DNA from: Agaribacterium sp. ZY112
Lineage (GTDB): Bacteria; Pseudomonadota; Gammaproteobacteria; Pseudomonadales; Cellvibrionaceae
Assembly (NCBI RefSeq): GCF_041346925.1
Contig: NZ_CP166840.1
Location: 2,599,001 to 2,663,000, forward strand
DNA length: 64,000 nucleotides
Direction of reading: 5' to 3'
Shown here: one piece after another, positions 26,492 through 34,771 of the stretch
Position numbering within the stretch: the first letter of the stretch is position 1
Layout of the letters: every line of letters starts with the position of its first letter
The notes under the pieces: generated by a model
What the model was told of the DNA's origin: nothing
What the model saw: only the letters and a program-made list of their open reading frames with translations
Database searches by the model: none
Translations under genes and position numbers: made by a program

Positions 26492-26842
26492 TCATGACCG
26501 CAAAATTTTATCCATAGATTTCCCTTTGGCAAGCTCATCAATCAATTTATCGAGATATCGAATATTACGCATCAGTGTATCTTCGACCTCCTCAATACGT
26601 ACTCCACATACGGTCCCTTTTATAAGAGATGCATTGGGGTTAATTGCCGGCGCCTCGGCAAAGAATGTGGCTAAATCATTGTGGCCGTCAACCTGGCTTG
26701 ATAGGCCATCAGAATTAAAGCCAGTAAGCCAACAAATGATTTGGATTACTTCCTCTTCCGTTCTATTCTTTCTCTTAGCTTTTTGAACATAGAGTGAATA
26801 TATTTTTGAAAATTCCATTGAGAAGACTTTGTGGTCAGACAT
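26492..26842 (-). CDS. DUF2200 protein (cassette gene)
   Basis: 116 residues matching DUF2200 over the full length: [54 protein letters not shown] and [20 protein letters not shown]. The family is small, cytosolic, of unknown function, and frequent on mobile DNA. A GGAGATAATAGAG ribosome site precedes the ATG. The gene lies between two attC-like sites on the array strand. No regulatory signal of its own is visible, which is usual for cassettes. Confidence 0.85.
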   Translation of the reverse strand: MSDHKVFSMEFSKIYSLYVQKAKRKNRTEEEVIQIICWLTGFNSDGLSSQVDGHNDLATFFAEAPAINPNASLIKGTVCGVRIEEVEDTLMRNIRYLDKLIDELAKGKSMDKILRS

Positions 26843-26862
26843 CTCTATTATCTCCTGGTGAG

Positions 26863-26928
26863 TGATAACTCCCGCGTCACAGACAAAATTGTAGTTGCGT
26901 TTTTTGTGCGATAGTGGCGATGTTGTGC
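26863..26928 (-). other. Possible degenerate attC site
   Basis: TGATAAC (26863-26869) and GTTGTGC (26922-26928) could be the outer boxes, with weakly pairing CCGCGTCAC and GTGGCGAT inside. The position between two cassette genes is right, but the match is poor. Confidence 0.35.
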
Positions 26929-26951
26929 ACAGAAGTCGTGACGGAAATTTT

Positions 26952-27368
26952 TTATACGCTTTCTGCTATTAAAGATTTATCTGGCTCGTCATCCCAGCAC
27001 ATTGAACTTATAAGCCACTTACCATCATTATTGATGAGCTGGAATAGATTTACGCCATAGCGTCTTTGTGAGCCTTGCTTACCTACAAAGTCTAGTTGGT
27101 AGCTGGATTGTATTTGAGCAACGTTTCCAAAGGTTTCAATTTTTTGTGCTAATTCTGTTTCTTTAATTGAGACAATGTTGCCATTGTTTATATTAGTCTC
27201 AATCATTGAAATGTATTCAGGTACAGGCTTGATAACTGGGCTTCCGCCCTTGTTGTTTATAAATAAACCTTGATCAATAAAAGATGATTTTAATAAATTG
27301 AATTTTGGTTTTTCTCCATCTTTAAAAGATATGCCTTTATATACTGTGCTTGGAATATTTTTTAGCAT
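26952..27368 (-). CDS. NTF2-like protein (cassette gene)
   Basis: 138 residues, no signal peptide. The layout of an early helix ([20 protein letters not shown]), then [20 protein letters not shown] and three strands ending [15 protein letters not shown], is that of SnoaL/DUF4440-type NTF2 folds, which bind small hydrophobic ligands or act as isomerases. The specific family is uncertain. It is read on the array strand between attC-like sites. AAGGAT upstream of the ATG is a fair ribosome site. Confidence 0.65.
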   Translation of the reverse strand: MLKNIPSTVYKGISFKDGEKPKFNLLKSSFIDQGLFINNKGGSPVIKPVPEYISMIETNINNGNIVSIKETELAQKIETFGNVAQIQSSYQLDFVGKQGSQRRYGVNLFQLINNDGKWLISSMCWDDEPDKSLIAESV

Positions 27369-27382
27369 GATTTTATCCTTGT

Positions 27383-27481
27383 GTATAACGCCTTGCTAAG
27401 GGGGGTAATTCAGTTTTCTAAATGTTGATCGGGGCGAAAACGGCAAGCTGTTAATTTCCCCTCCTCAGCAGCTTGTTATGG
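27383..27481 (-). other. Integron attC site
   Basis: GTATAAC (27383-27389) and GTTATGG (27475-27481) are the outer boxes. Inside, GCCTTGCTAAGGGGGG pairs with CCCCTCCTCAGCAGC, the L boxes. The 99-bp length is typical. It lies 10 bases after the stop of the DUF4437 gene. Confidence 0.75.
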
Positions 27482-27490
27482 GAAATTTAG

Positions 27491-28294
27491 CTACTCAGCT
27501 CTGTATCTACCGTTTGAGTTAATATAAAGAACCGTTTCAGTCTCAACATTAATTTTATGCACACCTTTTACTTTAGAACTGAAAAAGCTGCTTGGTAATA
27601 GCTCGGTTTTCGTTTTTTCGTTAGCCCATTGATGTGTAGCTGCACCTCTTACCACTACAGCTTTGAGTCCGTCGGTGTTTTGAATTGTGCCTTTAAAGCC
27701 TGCAGGTAGTTTAATAAAGCTGCCATTAGCTGAATGAGACTTTCCCCATAGATAGGCTATTTGTACCTTGCTATTGTCAAACCACTTCACATCTTTAGCG
27801 TCAAGCCAAATTAGGTTTCGTTCATCTACATTGATTGGACGCTCTCCGTTATCAAACGCCTTTTCTGCAGATAGAACAAGATACGGCCCGCTATTAATTT
27901 CTAAGTAGATAAGGTTGTCTTGCCCATCTGCTGCTGTGATATGGCTCTCGCCAGCTGGTTGAGTCCAAAAAGAGCCAGATGGTAGCCACATTTTCTCTGC
28001 CATTGGGTCGTCGTTATGCATTAACCCTTCGATCACTACACCACGATAAGTAATATTGTGGATGTGTGGCGGTGAAGAAAATCCTTTTTTAAACTTTACC
28101 AACATTCCTGTCGCCATATCTTTGGTACGATCTCCCCATAGATCAGCTGCTCTTGGGCTTGCATCACCCCTGAGTGGGTTAAGTAAACCCCACTCGATAT
28201 TTTCCATGGCTATTACTGAGTGATCATTTCCCATTGATGGCAACGCAGTAAAACTCATTGCCAATGCTAATACAGCACGCTTTAATTTATTCAT
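27491..28294 (-). CDS. Exported DUF4437 double-cupin protein (cassette gene)
   Basis: 267 residues with a Sec signal (MNKLKRAVLALAMSFTALPSMG). Two cupin halves follow: the first carries KKGFSSPPHIHNITYRGVVI (metal-binding His pattern) and MWLPSGSFWTQPAGESH; the second has SFIKLPAGFKGTIQ and LKAVVVRGAATHQW. This matches DUF4437, a periplasmic cupin family of unknown substrate. The array-strand orientation and an attC right after the stop make it a cassette. A signal peptide on a cassette protein is less common but not rare. Confidence 0.8.
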   Translation of the reverse strand: MNKLKRAVLALAMSFTALPSMGNDHSVIAMENIEWGLLNPLRGDASPRAADLWGDRTKDMATGMLVKFKKGFSSPPHIHNITYRGVVIEGLMHNDDPMAEKMWLPSGSFWTQPAGESHITAADGQDNLIYLEINSGPYLVLSAEKAFDNGERPINVDERNLIWLDAKDVKWFDNSKVQIAYLWGKSHSANGSFIKLPAGFKGTIQNTDGLKAVVVRGAATHQWANEKTKTELLPSSFFSSKVKGVHKINVETETVLYINSNGRYRAE

Positions 28295-28299
28295 TTTAG

Positions 28300-28403
28300 G
28301 TCCTAATTAGTTAGGGTCAGAGCCGCTTCATGAAGGTAGCCCATAGCGCCGCGTGAGTCCCTGCTGGCACTGCCGGCAGCCTGGGTAGATTGCTTTGTTA
28401 TGC
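28300..28403 (-). other. Degenerate attC-like site (half recognisable)
   Basis: GTTATGC (28397-28403), 10 bases after the stop of the monooxygenase gene, fits an R box. The partner near 28300 (GTCCTAATTAGTTAGGG) is degenerate and the inner boxes pair poorly. It is called mainly from position. Confidence 0.35.
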
Positions 28404-28412
28404 ATTTGATTC

Positions 28413-28739
28413 TCAGACGACTGTATATTGACCAGGAGAAACCTTTATCGGCTCTGGAAACCCCTTGCCTAATACTTTAAAGCCATCTTCATTTAAACCT
28501 TCATTGTTCTTGAAGCCTAGATTAACTACTTTTTCAAAATGATTGTACGATTCCCAGACCACGGTATTTATATATTTTGTCGATCCATCCTTTTCTCTTT
28601 TTATCGATCTTAAAAAGGTTGATCCGATAAAGCCTTCTTGTTTACTAAAGTAGGAAACATATTCGTTTCTAATTTTTTTAGCAGTCTCTTCCATTCCTGG
28701 TGGAACAATAATCGTATTAACTACGTGAAGATGATCCAT
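28413..28739 (-). CDS. Antibiotic-biosynthesis-monooxygenase-like protein (cassette gene)
   Basis: 108 residues with the ABM ferredoxin-like pattern: HVVNTIIVPPGMEETAKKIR, FSKQEGFIGSTFLRSI, YINTVVWESYNHFEKVV. Such dimeric barrels include cofactor-free monooxygenases and heme-degrading enzymes; the substrate is unknown. An IS3 element is inserted 24 bases upstream of the ATG, so the original 5' leader has been replaced and expression may now depend on IS-borne sequence. The stop is close to a degenerate attC half-site. Confidence 0.7.
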   Translation of the reverse strand: MDHLHVVNTIIVPPGMEETAKKIRNEYVSYFSKQEGFIGSTFLRSIKREKDGSTKYINTVVWESYNHFEKVVNLGFKNNEGLNEDGFKVLGKGFPEPIKVSPGQYTVV

Positions 28740-28788
28740 CTCATTTTTCCAAATATGCTGGTCTTACACACAAAAAGTAGACACCGTA

Positions 28789-29661
28789 TTAAGCGCACTC
28801 TTCGTAATAATATTGTTCATACTCAACTGGGCTGACATGGTCATTAGCTGAGTGCTTCCGTACTCGATTGTAAAACATTTCTATGTATTCAAACACACTC
28901 GAATACACTTCATTTAAGTTGTTGAATGTCTTCCCAGATACTTCTTCAACCTTAAGACGTGAAAAGAAAGATTCCATCGCTGCATTATCCCAGCAGCTTC
29001 CACGTCGACTCATTCTCGGTGTGATATTGGCATCGTGCATCGCAAGGACATAGTCAGCGGAACGGTACTGTACACCTTGGTCGGAATGTAACAGCAACCC
29101 CGGCTCGCACTCACGAGTAGCCGTCGCCATATTTAAAGCGTTTGTTATCAGCCCGGTGGTCATGGTTTTATCAAGCGACCAACCGATGATCTTTCTAGAA
29201 AACAAATCCATGATTACCGCCAAGTAAACGTGGCCACCCTTAATCGGTATATAGGTGATGTCAGACACCCATTTTTCATTTGGCTTAGACGCCTCAAAAT
29301 CTCTGTCGAGAAGATTCTTCGATACGTTATTAAGCGTTGATCCATCAGGGCTGTATCGGAAGTTTTTCCCGTTTCTTGCCTTCAAACCCGCTTCAGACAT
29401 GAGTTTGGCCACATGGTTAACAGAGCAAGCTACGCCCTGATCATGGAGCTCTAAAGTTAAACGGGGAGCACCATACCGAGCTTTAAGCTTTGAAAAAGTA
29501 TCTAAAACTGCAGCCCTAACTAATTCTCGATACTCTTCTTGAAAGCTAGGCTGACGAAGGCGCCACTTATAATAACCTGCTCGACTCACATCCAGCCAGC
29601 CGGTCATATTCTTGACGGAGAATTCCGCCCTAAGCGACTCAATAAAGGCATACCTCACCAA
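28789..29661 (-). CDS. IS3-family transposase OrfB
   Basis: 290 residues with the full rve/DDE integrase core: KWVSDITYIPIKGGHVYLAV (first Asp), LLHSDQGVQYRSADY (second Asp) and SRRGSCWDNAAMESFFSRLK (Glu), then FNNLNEVYSSVFEYIEMFYN. The N-terminal HTH-like region (SVKNMTGWLDVSRAGYYKWR) is also intact. In IS3 elements it is normally produced as OrfAB by -1 frameshifting. Here OrfA and OrfB are in the same frame separated by a stop, which is unusual. Confidence 0.9.
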   Translation of the reverse strand: MVRYAFIESLRAEFSVKNMTGWLDVSRAGYYKWRLRQPSFQEEYRELVRAAVLDTFSKLKARYGAPRLTLELHDQGVACSVNHVAKLMSEAGLKARNGKNFRYSPDGSTLNNVSKNLLDRDFEASKPNEKWVSDITYIPIKGGHVYLAVIMDLFSRKIIGWSLDKTMTTGLITNALNMATATRECEPGLLLHSDQGVQYRSADYVLAMHDANITPRMSRRGSCWDNAAMESFFSRLKVEEVSGKTFNNLNEVYSSVFEYIEMFYNRVRKHSANDHVSPVEYEQYYYEECA

Positions 29662-29688
29662 TTTGGTTTGCTGAAGTATGCCGTCACT

Positions 29689-30006
29689 CTAGTGCCCCTT
29701 GTGGGTATTTTTTAGGAATTCATTCTCTTCTTCAAGGTCTTTTAGCTTACGTTTAAGCTCGCGAACCTCTTCACTTTCCGTTTTCGAGTAATCCACACCA
29801 TTCACGCTGTTAAATTGTTTATCGGATAAACGCTTATATTGTCGACGCCAATTATAATAAATTTGACCAGGGTGAATACCCAACTCTCTTGCTACTTCAG
29901 CTGAGGAAGTATCCGGGCCTTCCGATCTACGTACAGCTTCGCGACGAAAATCTTCGGTGTAATGGTTGTATTTGTTCTTCGTTTTCTTAGTTATTTTTAA
30001 CCTCAT
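29689..30006 (-). CDS. IS3-family transposase OrfA
   Basis: 105 residues: an N-terminal HTH (YTEDFRREAVRRSEGPDTSS, then VARELGIHPGQIYYNWRRQY) and a leucine zipper (VRELKRKLKDLEEENEFLKN). The family usually continues LKKA-x-A-Y-F after the zipper. Here THKGH and a stop intervene, while an AYFSKPNW-type ending is found 23 bases later in another frame (29685-29707 looks inserted). OrfA is therefore probably shortened, and OrfAB fusion may be blocked. Confidence 0.85.
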   Translation of the reverse strand: MRLKITKKTKNKYNHYTEDFRREAVRRSEGPDTSSAEVARELGIHPGQIYYNWRRQYKRLSDKQFNSVNGVDYSKTESEEVRELKRKLKDLEEENEFLKNTHKGH

Positions 30007-30048
30007 TAGGTGGGAATGAGGTGTCTACTTTTCGTGGGTAACTCGGAC

Positions 30049-30149
30049 ACCTAACGCCTCATTCAGAGGCAATAAAATAGCTGGTTAAAATTAGCGAGGC
30101 ACGAGCAAAAACCAGCTGTTTTTGTCCTGCTGAAATGACTTGTTAGGCC
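30049..30149 (-). other. Integron attC site (best example)
   Basis: ACCTAAC (30049-30055) and GTTAGGC (30142-30148) are the outer boxes. The inner boxes GCCTCATTCAG and CTGAAATGA pair with one extra base on one side, the extrahelical base that sets attC strand choice. The TAA of the OLD-like gene lies inside GCCTAAC on the minus strand. Confidence 0.85.
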
Positions 30150-31789
30150 ATCGCGTCCAATTCAGCTTCAGTGGTATACAAACCAGCATGGGTTCCATTA
30201 TCAATAGTTAGCAATGATTCGCGTAAGCTTTTATATTTATCTGCAGTGCTAAAGTCAGGAGCGGTTATATGCGTAAATAAATTGTAGGGTTTATCCTTAA
30301 CGGGTGCCTCATTTAAGTAAAAACCCTCAAAATCAGGGTTGTGCACAACCGTTTTAACTCTTCCGTTAGTATTATCCGCAGCATTTCTAATGCTAACATT
30401 AATTGTCCACATCGCGTTTTTAGCACCATCCGCTCTTAACTTAGTATCAAGATCATGAACAGCTATTGCTGAAGCTTGAAACTGATCGAAAATCTTAATA
30501 AATGTTGGGATATTAGCTTTTCCACGGCAATTAATAACACAATGAGAACCTTCAAATTGGCTATCTTCAATAATATGTTGATAGGCTAAATATTCTGTAT
30601 CACCTTCAACTAAAATGGAGTTATCGTAAAAGAAGAACTCATTAACCGTTGGACAACAACGGTTTAACATTTTTAAATTATCTTTTTCTTGAGGACTGAA
30701 GTGTGCTTTGTCAGTTTGGAAATAATAAATTCCCGCTGCTGTATTCGAGACTTTGATTAAAGTAGTATGATCTTGAGTCAGGTCAATAAATATAGGTGAG
30801 TGAGTAGTACATATAACCTGCCAGCCTTCTACTTCAGCTAGAGCATAAATAGCCTTTCTTGCCGCTCTAATGATGGATGGGTGAAGATTTATTTCAGGCT
30901 CATCTAAAAGTAAAACTTTTGGGGCATTGTTACCTATAACTTTAGTGCCTTTTTTAAATTTACCTTCACTACATAATGCATTTATTGCTGACCAAAGAAA
31001 TGCTCTTTGTACGCCAGTTCCTTGGTGAGCTAAAGCTGCGGAGTGACCATTTGACTCAATGAAGAATTTACTTCCGTCTTTGATTGCATCTTCAGCTTTA
31101 AATTTACCTACACCAGTTTCAAATCCAACCTTTACGCCATTAAATAATTTATTAATTTCAGATTCTATTTTCCCATTTAGTTGGTTTATATCACCTGAAA
31201 TCTCTGCTTCGACCTCTTTTGCTAGCTTTTCAATTTCAGCTACAATTCCAGCAACTTTACTTTTATCATCTTTTAGTTTTTTCGCCGCGTTCTTAGAAGC
31301 TAACTCTTTTACTACTTTTTCTAATGCATCATATCCATCATTAGGGTTTACTCTTATTGGAACAGGTAAACGACTCTGAAGAATTGTATTCCATCCACCA
31401 GCCCCACCTTTTTTCCAGTCGGCTGTTTGGTTACTAAAGCTATATTTAGTACCCTTATCATCAGCTTTATCCCATCTTATTTGAAATTTTGCACAATCTC
31501 CAAAGTCAGGGTCTGCGGCTAAAAACCATTCTTGTCCTAGAGCATCAATATCATCTTGTGATATGTCGGTAAAAACACCAGTAATACAAATAGGTTTAGC
31601 GTCATTTCTTCCATGAAAATGATCTATCGTTAATGCGCTTCCCATAGAAACATATGCCTCATACGCATCTAAAACAGTTGATTTGCAGCTATTATTGGGT
31701 CCAATTAACACTACTATATTGTCGATGAGAATCTTAACCTCATCATCAATTCCTTTAAAATTTTCAATTAATAGTGCTGATAATTTCAT
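30143..31789 (-). CDS. OLD-family-like ATPase/TOPRIM nuclease (cassette gene)
   Basis: 548 residues. The start LSALLIENFKGIDDEVKILI is the SMC/RecF-like opening. The Walker A region reads GPNNSCKST (30-38) with Cys35 where Gly is canonical. A long polar helical part (about 130-235) may be coiled. An ABC-type signature region lies near GTGVQRAFLW, Walker B is KVLLLDEPEINLHPS (about 290-305) and the switch His is in CTTHSPIFIDL. A TOPRIM-like domain follows with ILVEGDTEYL (about 392-400) and HDLDTK (about 446). This is the OLD endonuclease plan; relatives act in phage defence, alone or as GajA in Gabija. No UvrD-like partner is adjacent, so it would work alone. The stop lies inside attC and a GTTAGGC boundary precedes the gene. 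Confidence 0.8.
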   Translation of the reverse strand: MKLSALLIENFKGIDDEVKILIDNIVVLIGPNNSCKSTVLDAYEAYVSMGSALTIDHFHGRNDAKPICITGVFTDISQDDIDALGQEWFLAADPDFGDCAKFQIRWDKADDKGTKYSFSNQTADWKKGGAGGWNTILQSRLPVPIRVNPNDGYDALEKVVKELASKNAAKKLKDDKSKVAGIVAEIEKLAKEVEAEISGDINQLNGKIESEINKLFNGVKVGFETGVGKFKAEDAIKDGSKFFIESNGHSAALAHQGTGVQRAFLWSAINALCSEGKFKKGTKVIGNNAPKVLLLDEPEINLHPSIIRAARKAIYALAEVEGWQVICTTHSPIFIDLTQDHTTLIKVSNTAAGIYYFQTDKAHFSPQEKDNLKMLNRCCPTVNEFFFYDNSILVEGDTEYLAYQHIIEDSQFEGSHCVINCRGKANIPTFIKIFDQFQASAIAVHDLDTKLRADGAKNAMWTINVSIRNAADNTNGRVKTVVHNPDFEGFYLNEAPVKDKPYNLFTHITAPDFSTADKYKSLRESLLTIDNGTHAGLYTTEAELDAMA

Positions 31790-31815
31790 CGTAACTCTCC
31801 ATGTTAATTTAGGCG

Positions 31816-31822
31816 GCCTAAC
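31816..31822 (-). other. Cassette boundary GTTAGGC upstream of the OLD-like gene
   Basis: On the minus strand ACTGTTAGGC occurs 27 bases before the OLD-like ATG, as expected for the end of attI or of a preceding attC. No matching second half is evident further upstream, and there is no integrase gene in the adjoining DNA. Confidence 0.45.
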
Positions 31823-32236
31823 AGTTTATTTATCGTAATAGTTATATCTGGCCATATACCTTCATATGTCCGTCCATGCCTAGATCTATACATCATTCCC
31901 TATATCTAGGCACCATTTAAGCAGTACTTGCTTCTATATCTAGCCTCAAACCCTATCAAACTCTCAAGCAGCTAAAAAGCCATTTTTTGAAGTGGGGCAC
32001 AGAATCATCTTACCCAAACTGATAAGTCACCATAAGCACTAAGGCCAAGGCCTTTGATCTGGCTTTTAGCTTTTTCTGTGCTCTTTATCCGTGTTTTTGT
32101 GGGTCTACTTGTGCGTAATTACAAAAAATACGTGCTGTATTTGTAGGGTAGGGGGCTGATGCCTGTATTTGGCTTTGGGTTGTTTTAAGCATTTAGTGAA
32201 TAAGCCGCTATGCTCTGTAAGCAAAAAGTCATTTGA
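31823..32236. other. Intergenic region beyond the cassette array
   Basis: No integrase (intI) frame and no other gene is visible. Two copies of TATATCTAG occur near 31910-31960. Towards the right end the region becomes the control region of the RND operon. Confidence 0.5.
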
Positions 32237-32252
32237 CAGACCAGTTGGTCTG
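32237..32252. promoter_or_regulatory. NemR-box-like operator 1
   Basis: CAGACCAGTTGGTCTG, 7-bp perfect arms. It matches the published E. coli NemR box TAGACC-N4-GGTCTA except at the outermost bases. It lies 154 bases upstream of the RND gene start. Confidence 0.7.
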
Positions 32253-32267
32253 TTGTGTAATGCGATC

Positions 32268-32283
32268 CAGACCAACTGGTCGG
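32268..32283. promoter_or_regulatory. NemR-box-like operator 2
   Basis: The core GACCAACTGGTC (32270-32281) is the exact reverse complement of the core of operator 1. The centres are 31 bp apart, about three helical turns, so two TetR-type dimers could bind the same face. Confidence 0.7.
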
Positions 32284-32405
32284 TATGGGCTCTACAAGTT
32301 GTCCTTACTGCCTCTGTTGGGCTTTTGTTATTTGTTCGCTGGCCACAAGCTGGCATCTTACTGGTACCGAGTGGATCGGTTTACGAGATTACGGAGAAAC
32401 TCCTC

Positions 32406-34757
32406 ATGGTTACACGCTATGCAGAGGCGCTTATACGCTTTCGCTGGTTAGTTCTTGCTCTAAGTTTTGTTGCGGTGCTTATCGCGGCAAAGGGCATGGG
32501 CAACCTAGCTTTTACCAATGACTATCGTGCATTTTTTGCCGAAGAAAACCCTCAGCTTCAGGCTTTTGAAGCCCTACAAGACACCTACGACAAAAGTGAC
32601 AATGTCATGTTTGTTATTACGCCTAAAGAAGGCACGGTGTTTGATGCTAAGACCCTAGACAGCATTATTTGGCTGACAGAAGAGGCTTGGCAGACTCCTT
32701 ATAGTAATCGGGTTGATTCGATTACCAACTTCCAGCACACCCGCGCCTTTGAGGATGATCTGGAAGTTGCCGATCTAATTGAAGACCCTTTTGGTTTGAC
32801 GCCAGCTGAGCTACGTTACGCAGAGCGTATTGGCCAAGCTGAGCCTCAGTTAAACAGCCGCTTATTAAGTGCGGATAACAAAGTCACCGGCGTGAATGTC
32901 AATATTCAGTTACCGGGTAAAGCCTTAACAGAGGTGCCCGAAGTAGCCGCCTTTGCGCGTGAGCTACGTGATGAGCTGGTTAAGCGCGATCCTAATTTGG
33001 ATGTGAAGCTTAGCGGTATTGTGATGATGAACAATGCCTTTGGTGAAAGTGCTCAGCGAGATATGGCGACCTTGATTCCACTCATGTTCTTAGTCGTGAT
33101 CGTGGCACTTGCTGTTTTACTGCGCAGTATCACCGGTACGGTGGCTTCAGTATTTTTGATCTTTATGTCTATCTTATCCGCCATGGGGCTCTTTGGTTGG
33201 AGTGGTGGCCTATTAACGGGTATGACTATTTCGGCACCTACCATCATCCTAACGATGGGCGTGGCCGACTGTGTGCATCTATTGGTGACGTTTATCTGGG
33301 GTATGCGCCACGGTAAAACTAAGCACGAAGCCATGGTAGAAGCTTTGCGTATTAATATGCTGCCTATTTTCTTAACCTCTGTGACTACGGCGATTGGCTT
33401 CTTAAGTATGAACTTCAGTGAGGTTCCGCCTATTGGTGAGCTGGGTAATATTGTTGCAGCCGGTGTGATGGTGGCCTTTATTCTTAGTGTGACCTTTTTA
33501 CCTGCAATGGTCATGGTATTACCGGTTCGTATTAAAGCGCTTAAAGAAGAGGAAAAAGGCTCTGAGTGGCCCGATAAACTCGCTGCTTTTGTAATCAACC
33601 GCCGCAAGCCTTTACTCGTTGGTTCTGTTGTAGTGACCTTGCTGTTTTTGGCCGCTATTCCTAAAAACCAAATTAACGATGAGTTTGTTAAGTACTTTGA
33701 TACCAGTATGGATTTCCGTATTGCCACCGATTATGCATCTGAAACTTTAGTGGGGCCGTATACCATTGAGTATTCGTTAAGTGCTAAAAATCCTGGTGTG
33801 GATCAGGGCGCAATTAATGACCCAGCCTTCCTTGCCGATGTTCAAGCCTTTTCTGACTACGTAGAAAGCATTGAGTCTGTCAGCCATGTGTTTACGCTGA
33901 CTGACACCATGAAGCGTTTAAACAAGAACATGCACGGCGATGATGACGCATTTTATACTCTGCCAGAAGACAGGGAACTCGCCGCGCAATATTTGCTGCT
34001 GTATGAAATGTCTTTGCCTTATGGTTTGGATTTAAACAACCAGATCGATGTGAGCAAGAACGCGACCCGTGTAACGATAACCATGGACAATATGAGTACC
34101 AACGAAGTATTGGCTATGGAGCAAGATCTTGCGGCTTGGTTACGCACCAATACGCCTGGTTTGGAGTTTCAGGCTGCCAGTACCAATTTGATGTTTGCCC
34201 ACATCGGCTATCGTAATGCGCACTCGCTGGTGCTGGGTACGATCATCGCTTTGTTTGCAATCTCTATGATTCTGGTATTTGCTTTGCGCTCGTTTAAGCT
34301 GGGCCTTATTAGCCTTGTGCCCAACCTTGTGCCTGCTGGTATTGCCTTTGGTATTTGGGGTTTGATCGATGGCCAAATTGGCATGAGTGTGAGTATTGTT
34401 GCAGGTATGACTTTGGGTATTGTGGTTGATGACACTGTGCACTTTTTGAGTAAGTACTTAAGAGCGCGCAGAGAAAAAGGCCTGAATGCTGAACAAGCGA
34501 TACAATATGCCTTTAGTCATGTTGGTAAAGCGTTGGTTGTGACAACCCTGATTTTGGTGGCCGGTTTTATGATATTGACCTTGTCGACCTTTAAAGTGAA
34601 CTCGGATATGGGGTTATTAACCGCGATCACCATTAGTGTGGCCTTGGTTATCGACTTCTTATTATTACCACCTTTATTGATTTTGCTGGCTGGCCGCAAG
34701 CGCGCCGCCAACAGCCCAGACATTGAGCCGCTAGAAGGCCAAGCGACCGCATCTTAA
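32406..34757 (+). CDS. RND/MMPL-family exporter
   Basis: Start at 32406 (MVTRYAEALIRFRW) with GGAG at 32393-32396. The longer frame from 32169 would run through the operators and has no ribosome site. 783 residues in the usual two halves, each with one membrane helix, a periplasmic loop and five further helices. GVADCVHLL in the first half and GIVVDDTVHFLSKYLRARRE in the second carry the Asp positions of the RND proton relay. It belongs to the COG1033 predicted exporters, close to hopanoid/lipid transporters, not the drug pumps, and has no periplasmic adaptor gene nearby. The following LolA-like and beta-barrel genes suggest transport of a lipid or lipoprotein-like cargo to the outer membrane. 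It is probably repressed by the TetR encoded downstream. Confidence 0.85.
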   Translation: MVTRYAEALIRFRWLVLALSFVAVLIAAKGMGNLAFTNDYRAFFAEENPQLQAFEALQDTYDKSDNVMFVITPKEGTVFDAKTLDSIIWLTEEAWQTPYSNRVDSITNFQHTRAFEDDLEVADLIEDPFGLTPAELRYAERIGQAEPQLNSRLLSADNKVTGVNVNIQLPGKALTEVPEVAAFARELRDELVKRDPNLDVKLSGIVMMNNAFGESAQRDMATLIPLMFLVVIVALAVLLRSITGTVASVFLIFMSILSAMGLFGWSGGLLTGMTISAPTIILTMGVADCVHLLVTFIWGMRHGKTKHEAMVEALRINMLPIFLTSVTTAIGFLSMNFSEVPPIGELGNIVAAGVMVAFILSVTFLPAMVMVLPVRIKALKEEEKGSEWPDKLAAFVINRRKPLLVGSVVVTLLFLAAIPKNQINDEFVKYFDTSMDFRIATDYASETLVGPYTIEYSLSAKNPGVDQGAINDPAFLADVQAFSDYVESIESVSHVFTLTDTMKRLNKNMHGDDDAFYTLPEDRELAAQYLLLYEMSLPYGLDLNNQIDVSKNATRVTITMDNMSTNEVLAMEQDLAAWLRTNTPGLEFQAASTNLMFAHIGYRNAHSLVLGTIIALFAISMILVFALRSFKLGLISLVPNLVPAGIAFGIWGLIDGQIGMSVSIVAGMTLGIVVDDTVHFLSKYLRARREKGLNAEQAIQYAFSHVGKALVVTTLILVAGFMILTLSTFKVNSDMGLLTAITISVALVIDFLLLPPLLILLAGRKRAANSPDIEPLEGQATAS

Positions 34758-34771
34758 TTAGGAGTTAGAAC

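Larger units (their letters stand above)
28764..30041 (-). mobile_element. Complete IS3-family insertion sequence (1278 bp)
   Basis: Terminal inverted repeats are TTACACACAAAAAGTAGACACC at 28764-28785 and its complement-side copy at 30020-30041, 20 of 22 bases matching. OrfA and OrfB lie inside on the minus strand. I see no clear target duplication (GTC on the left, CTC on the right). The element sits between the attC of the OLD-like cassette and the monooxygenase gene. Confidence 0.85.

Noticed and set aside
32105..32356. 83-codon minus-strand frame before the RND gene
   Set aside because: It runs through the two operators, has no ribosome site and no sensible composition.
32169..32405. N-terminal 79-codon extension of the RND exporter
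   Set aside because: It contains the operators and has no ribosome site; the start at 32406 has GGAG and fits the family.
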